Below, piece after piece: positions 59,935 through 64,000 of a stretch of DNA of 64,000 nt. How positions within the stretch are numbered: the stretch's first letter is position 1; each line of letters starts with the position of its first letter. The position numbers and the translations under genes were made by a program. The DNA is from Hymenobacter mellowenesis. Its GTDB lineage: Bacteria; Bacteroidota; Bacteroidia; Cytophagales; Hymenobacteraceae. Where the stretch lies: the NCBI RefSeq assembly GCF_030581005.1, contig NZ_JAUQSX010000005.1, positions 1 to 64,000 on the forward strand. Reading direction: 5' to 3'. The notes beneath the pieces are model-generated. The model did no database searches and was not told where the DNA came from. It saw only the letters and a program-made list of their open reading frames with translations.

Positions 59935-60390
59935 ATGCCAATTCCTGTTTACGGCCACCCCGGTACCTACCGGCCCGGCGACACCTTCCACAACCGTATC
60001 GACTTGTCACTAAGCGGCGTGCACCGGCCGCGCCGAGCCGGCGTGTGCGGCACCCAGCTACTCGGGGCCGAAAGCATCGTACTGGCCGGGCAGTACGAGG
60101 AGGACGATTTCGGCGAAGAGGAAATCCTGTACTCCGGCAACGGCGGGCGCGACCCTAAAACCGGCCGCCAAATTATGGACCAGGTGCCTACTACCGGCAT
60201 CCTGGCATTGCTGCGGAGCGTCGAAACCGGCCAGCCGGTGCGGGTGCTGCGCAAAGTGCTTGCAGAGGACGGCGAGCCGGACGTGTACCGGTACGAGGGG
60301 CTATACCAAGTGGTAAGCTCAACTTATGGGCCGGGGAAATCGGGCTTTCAGGTGTATGTGTTCCAGCTGCGGCCGTTCAGAACGGCGTAG
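59935..60390 (+). CDS. Stand-alone SRA/YDG domain protein
   Basis: The 151-residue protein matches the SRA/YDG fold end to end: PVYGHPGTYRPGDTFHNRID LSLSGVHRPRRAGVCG, ADSIVL-type LGAESIVLAGQYEEDDFGEE EILYSGNGGRDPKTGRQIMD Q, PVRVLRKV and VYRYEGLYQVVSSTYGPGKS GFQVYVFQLR. SRA domains flip modified cytosines such as 5-methyl- or 5-hydroxymethylcytosine into a pocket. There is no attached HNH or other nuclease, and none adjacent. Its stop TAG is also the first bases of the repeat at 60387. Confidence 0.88.
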   Translation: MPIPVYGHPGTYRPGDTFHNRIDLSLSGVHRPRRAGVCGTQLLGAESIVLAGQYEEDDFGEEEILYSGNGGRDPKTGRQIMDQVPTTGILALLRSVETGQPVRVLRKVLAEDGEPDVYRYEGLYQVVSSTYGPGKSGFQVYVFQLRPFRTA

Positions 60391-60494
60391 AGACGCAAGA
60401 TTTTGCGTCTCGTCGTTGAACGATCGGAACCACGCCGAACTGCACCAACTAGACAACATCAGCAACGACGAGACGCAAAATATTGCGTCTCTAC
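60387..60494. repeat. Paired inverted repeat (GTAGAGACGCAA family)
   Basis: GTAGAGACGCAAGATTTTGC GTCTCGTCGTTG (60387-60418) pairs with its near complement (60463-60494) across 44 bp. It contains the SRA gene's stop codon and fills the space to the next start, like the element at 47366. Confidence 0.85.
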
Positions 60495-60510
60495 CCTATT
60501 TCGCGCCACA

Positions 60511-61161
60511 ATGTCTTCTAACGACGACTCCACCAACCTCTACGCCGCCCTGCACACCGCGCCCGAGCCGCCGCTGCTGGCCCAGCTCACCCGCGAAACC
60601 CACCTGCAGCTGCTGATGCCGCGCATGAGCAGCGGCCACCTGCAGGGCCGTTTTCTGAGCATGCTCAGCCACTTAGTAAAACCTCGCCGCATCCTAGAAA
60701 TTGGCACGTTTTGCGGCTACGCTACGCTGTGCCTGGGCGAAGGTCTGGCCGCCGATGGGCAGCTGCACACCATCGAAATCGACCCGGAGCGGGAGGCGCG
60801 CATCCGGCGCTACGTGGCGGCGGCCGGGCTCACAGCGCGGGTGCAGCTGCACATCGGCGTAGCGCTCGATGTTTTGCCAGGCTTGGTCGATGAAGTGTGG
60901 GACTTGGTCTTTATTGACGCCGACAAGCGCAATAACGACGCGTACTTTGAGGCCGTCATTGAACAGGTGCGGCCAGGCGGGTTGCTCGTCGTCGACAATG
61001 TGCTGTGGGGCGGCAAGGTGCTGCCCGAACACGCGTTGAAATCCGGTGATAAGGACACGCCCCTGGTGCGCGCTTTCAACGACAAAATAGCCCGAGATGC
61101 GCGCGTGGAGCCGGTTTTTCTGCCCCTGCGTGACGGGCTGCTGCTGCTGCGTAAGACGTAG
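60511..61161 (+). CDS. O-methyltransferase, CCoAMT family
   Basis: The 216-residue protein has SAM-dependent methyltransferase motifs: RRILEIGTFCGYATLCLGEG, the acidic loop LHTIEIDPEREARIRR, DLVFIDADKRNNDAYFEAVI EQVRPGGLLVVDNVLWGGKV. The set is characteristic of caffeoyl-CoA/catechol O-methyltransferase-type enzymes. Substrate in this organism is unknown. The ATG at 60511 follows the right arm of the repeat at 60494. Confidence 0.88.
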   Translation: MSSNDDSTNLYAALHTAPEPPLLAQLTRETHLQLLMPRMSSGHLQGRFLSMLSHLVKPRRILEIGTFCGYATLCLGEGLAADGQLHTIEIDPEREARIRRYVAAAGLTARVQLHIGVALDVLPGLVDEVWDLVFIDADKRNNDAYFEAVIEQVRPGGLLVVDNVLWGGKVLPEHALKSGDKDTPLVRAFNDKIARDARVEPVFLPLRDGLLLLRKT

Positions 61162-61341
61162 GAGCTACACAATCGATTGCTTCATTGACCGAACCCTGAT
61201 GGGGGGATTCTCGTCAGGCTTATTTCCAGCGCTTAACTGGCCGGCGGTAAGTAGTTGAGGTCAAAAGAAATAGCTGATTGTTGAGCTACGAAATTTCTGC
61301 TGCCTGCCTCCTTACTCTGAAAACATACTTAACTCATTTAT
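61162..61341. other. Intergenic leader of the last gene
   Basis: No gene or clear site is seen. It is the leader of the outer-membrane protein starting at 61342. Confidence 0.4.
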
Positions 61342-64000
61342 ATGCGGCATTTTACCCTGCTTTTCTTTTTGCTGCTTGGCGTAGGCGCGGCCCGGGCGCA
61401 GGCGCCCACCACGGTGAGCGGCCGCGTGGCCGACGGCAAAGACCAGTCGCCGCTCATCGGGGCCAACGTGCTGCTCATTCACCTGCCCGACTCGGTGAAG
61501 CGCGGCACGGCGGTGGACACCGAGGGCAAGTTTCAGTTCGATAACGTGGCCGCCGGGCGCTACGTGCTCGATGCCTCCTTCGTGGGCTACGCCAAGCTGA
61601 GCCAGGCCGTGACCGTGAGCGGCACGCCCGTGCAGACGGGCACGTTGGCCTTGCAAACGGGTGGAATTCAGCTTAAAGGCGTGGTGGTGACGGGCGCCGC
61701 CGCCCAAAGTGTGCAGAAGGGCGACACGACGCAGTACAACGCCCGCGCCTTCAAAACCAACCCCGACGCCACCACCGGCGACCTGCTGGAAAAGATGCCC
61801 GGCGTGGCCCGCGGGGCCGACGGTAAGATTCAGGCCCAGGGCGAAAACGTGGCCCAGGTGCTCGTCGACGGCAAGCCCTTCTTCGGCACCGACCCCGACG
61901 CGGTGCTCAAAAACCTGCCCGCCGAAATGGTGGACAAGGTGGAAGTATTCGACCAGCGCAGCGAGCAGAGCCGCTTTTCGGGCTTCGACGACGGCAACAC
62001 GACCAAGACTATCAACATTGTTACGAAGATTGAATTCCGTAACGGCACGTTTGGGCGCGTGGTAGCCGGCGCCGGGCCCGACCGCTACAAGGCCAGCGGC
62101 AACGTGAACAAGTTCAACGGCGCGCAGCGGGTGTCGGTGCTGGCCCAGAGCAACAACGTGAACGAGCAGAACTTCGGCACCGAGGACCTGCTGGGCGTGG
62201 TGGGCAACTCCAACACCGGCGGCGGCGGGCGCGGGGGCGGAGGCAACCGTGGCGGTGGGGGAGGCGGTAACGGCGGCAACGCGGGCGACTTCCTGGTGAA
62301 CCAGAGCGGCGGCATCACCACCACCAACGCGGCGGGCCTGAACTACTCGAATACCTGGAACAAGAAGACCGAGCTGTCGGCCAGCTACTTCTTCAACCGG
62401 GCCAACAACGCCCTGGCCAGCACCGTGCAGCGCTACTATGTCGACACGGCCAACACCCGCTTCAACCAGGCCGGCAACGCCCGCAGCCTTAACACCAACC
62501 ACCGCTTCAACCTGCGGCTGGAGCACAAAATCGACTCGGCCAACTCCATTTTGTTCCGGCCCCGGTTCAGCTCGCAGTCCAACAACTCCAACAGCCTGGT
62601 GAACGGCGTCACCAGCCGGCGCGGCACCGAGCAAAGCCGCATCAATAGCACCTACACCGGTGAAAATCAAGGCCTGAACACCGGCGGCGACTTGCTGCTG
62701 CGCCACCGTTTCGCCAAGGTGGGCCGCACGGCCAGCCTCAGCATCGGGGGCACCTACAGCCAGCGCACGTCCACTACCACGCTCCAGACCGAGGACACGG
62801 GCTCGGCCCTGAATAACCTCAACCAGCTCAGCACCCTGAAGCAGAATGGCGGCGGCGTGAACGCCAACCTGGCCCTCACGGAAGCTATTTCGCGGCAGAA
62901 CCAGTTGCAGGCCAACTACGCCATCAGCTACGCGCCCAACCACTCCGATAAGTACACCTACGACCGGCTGGCCGGCGACACGCGCCAGCTGAACGAGGGC
63001 CTGAGCAATGTGTTTGATAATTACTACCTTAATCAGTCGGGTGGGGTCACGTTCCGGCACGTTACGCAGAAGTTTCAGGCGGGCCTGGGGGTGGCCGGGC
63101 AGTACTCGGAGCTGTACAGCGACGCGCAGTACCCGCGGCCCAGCATCGGGCGCTACACCTTCGTGAACGTGCTGCCCAACGCCAACCTGAACTACCGCTT
63201 CACGCGCCAGAAAAACCTGCGCCTGTTCTACCGCACCAACACCAACCCGCCCAGCGTGGGCCAGCTGCAGGCCGTGGTGAACAATTCGAACCCGCTGCAG
63301 CTCACCATCGGCAACCCCACGCTGCGCCAGGAATTCCAGCACTCCGTGAACGTGCGCTACTCGGCCTCCAACCCTGAGGTGTCGAGCAACTTCTTCGCGC
63401 TGCTTTCGGGCGCCTACACGCAGAACCCGATTTCGAACCGCACCATCGTGGCGGCCCGCGAAACCACCGTGACGCCGGAGGGCGCGCCGCCCGTCACCAT
63501 CCCGGCCGGCGGCCAGCTCACCCAGCCCACCAACCTGAGTCAGCAGTACAACGTCCGTTCGCTCATCAGCTACGGCCGGCCTATTAAGGCCCTCAAAACC
63601 AACGTGAACCTGAGCGGCAACGCCGGCTTCACCCAAACGCCGGGCCTCGTGAACGGCGGCCTGAACTACGCCCGCGTGCCCTCGTTCGGGGCCGGCCTCA
63701 CGCTCAGCTCCAACATCAGCGCCAACCTCGACTTCACGGCCTCCACCACGTCGAGCAAGAACTACGTAATCAACACCCTGCAAACGCGCCTGAACACCGA
63801 CTACTTCTCGCAGGTGACGCGCGGCCGCCTGAACTGGATTGTGGGCCCCGGCATCAACATCGCCACCGACGTGGTGCACCAGGCCTACGCGGGCCTCTCG
63901 GCCGGCTACAACCAGCAGTACATTCTCTGGAACGCCAGCATCGGCAAGAAGATTTTCCCCGGCCAGCGCGGCGAAATCAAGGTTTACGCCTTCGACTTGC
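61342..64000 (+). CDS. Outer-membrane beta-barrel receptor, 3' end outside the window
   Basis: At least 886 codons are open from ATG 61342 to the window edge. A signal peptide (RHFTLLFFLLLGVGAARAQ) is followed by a CarbopepD-regulatory-like domain (TTVSGRVADGKDQSPLIGAN). A plug-like domain (VVVTGAAAQSVQKGDTTQYN, IQAQGENVAQVLVDGKPFFG TDPD, NLPAEMVDKVEVFDQRS) and barrel strands follow. A Gly-rich insertion (GGGGRGGGGNRGGGGGGNGG N, about residues 292-312) lies in a loop. Such TonB-receptor-like proteins (outer membrane beta-barrel family 3) import or export unknown cargo. No stop codon is reached. Confidence 0.88.
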   Translation, partial: MRHFTLLFFLLLGVGAARAQAPTTVSGRVADGKDQSPLIGANVLLIHLPDSVKRGTAVDTEGKFQFDNVAAGRYVLDASFVGYAKLSQAVTVSGTPVQTGTLALQTGGIQLKGVVVTGAAAQSVQKGDTTQYNARAFKTNPDATTGDLLEKMPGVARGADGKIQAQGENVAQVLVDGKPFFGTDPDAVLKNLPAEMVDKVEVFDQRSEQSRFSGFDDGNTTKTINIVTKIEFRNGTFGRVVAGAGPDRYKASGNVNKFNGAQRVSVLAQSNNVNEQNFGTEDLLGVVGNSNTGGGGRGGGGNRGGGGGGNGGNAGDFLVNQSGGITTTNAAGLNYSNTWNKKTELSASYFFNRANNALASTVQRYYVDTANTRFNQAGNARSLNTNHRFNLRLEHKIDSANSILFRPRFSSQSNNSNSLVNGVTSRRGTEQSRINSTYTGENQGLNTGGDLLLRHRFAKVGRTASLSIGGTYSQRTSTTTLQTEDTGSALNNLNQLSTLKQNGGGVNANLALTEAISRQNQLQANYAISYAPNHSDKYTYDRLAGDTRQLNEGLSNVFDNYYLNQSGGVTFRHVTQKFQAGLGVAGQYSELYSDAQYPRPSIGRYTFVNVLPNANLNYRFTRQKNLRLFYRTNTNPPSVGQLQAVVNNSNPLQLTIGNPTLRQEFQHSVNVRYSASNPEVSSNFFALLSGAYTQNPISNRTIVAARETTVTPEGAPPVTIPAGGQLTQPTNLSQQYNVRSLISYGRPIKALKTNVNLSGNAGFTQTPGLVNGGLNYARVPSFGAGLTLSSNISANLDFTASTTSSKNYVINTLQTRLNTDYFSQVTRGRLNWIVGPGINIATDVVHQAYAGLSAGYNQQYILWNASIGKKIFPGQRGEIKVYAFDL

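Noticed and set aside
61312..63879. 855-residue reverse-strand frame
   Set aside because: It is antisense to the barrel receptor with a clear signal peptide and domain order on the forward strand.

Overview
The window looks like chromosome from a high-GC member of the Bacteroidota, most likely the Hymenobacter group (Cytophagales). Supporting features are a T9SS-type sorted protein, TonB-dependent receptors with carboxypeptidase-regulatory-like N-termini, PorT-like small barrels, SPxxC-type lipoproteins, an AccD typical of the phylum and TAnnTTTG-like promoter elements. The genus is an inference; no rRNA or marker protein was available to confirm it.

Region 1, about 1-23,400, is accessory and unusual. 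It is a run of about 30 short, mostly unrelated genes: lipoproteins, small secreted or membrane proteins, immunity-like acidic proteins, a pentapeptide-repeat protein and Zn-ribbon-like proteins. Almost every gene or gene pair is separated from the next by one copy of a short conserved junction. Read in one orientation the junction is GTTYANNNAAASGGTC followed by about GAATNGNAAAACGAGG. I count 33 copies, two of them degenerate. All 15 copies left of 9.1 kb lie in one orientation and all 18 copies right of 11.4 kb in the other. The polarity flips at a central pair of genes: a Fic-domain protein and a small serine recombinase with three evenly spaced 11-bp palindromes upstream. Genes sit on either strand independent of junction orientation, and several are frameshifted or interrupted. 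The arrangement resembles a mobile gene-cassette array (integron-, pdif- or Xer-like), but no integrase is present and the junction does not match classical attC. I regard it as the candidate undescribed system in this window.

Region 2, 23.4-28.3 kb, is a prophage remnant: a small tail-region protein overlapping a 1,390-residue tail tape-measure protein. It ends at a bidirectional terminator and a tRNA-Arg(ACG) whose 3' end faces the remnant. Array plus remnant may therefore be one island anchored at this tRNA.

Region 3, 28.4-64 kb, is ordinary chromosome. It holds a TVP38/VTT membrane protein, a cystathionine gamma-synthase-type enzyme, a SIMPL protein, a maleylpyruvate-isomerase-like protein, a metallophosphoesterase lipoprotein with a barrel partner, an NAPE-PLD-like beta-lactamase-fold hydrolase and a TonB-dependent receptor preceded by a possible polycysteine leader. 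Next come a T9SS cargo protein, OmpA lipoproteins, accD, three glycine-zipper/OmpA surface proteins each followed by its own terminator, an endonuclease III homologue, a radical SAM protein, a gamma-carbonic anhydrase-like protein, a CorC/HlyC family protein, DsbD, an Lrp/AsnC regulator, an SPFH/flotillin-like protein, a family 9 glycosyltransferase, an M16 peptidase, an alpha/beta hydrolase, a stand-alone SRA/YDG protein, an O-methyltransferase and the start of an outer-membrane barrel receptor that runs off the window.

Region 3 also carries large paired inverted repeats between genes, some of which supply a neighbour's stop codon, and one repeat inserted in frame inside the glycosyltransferase gene.
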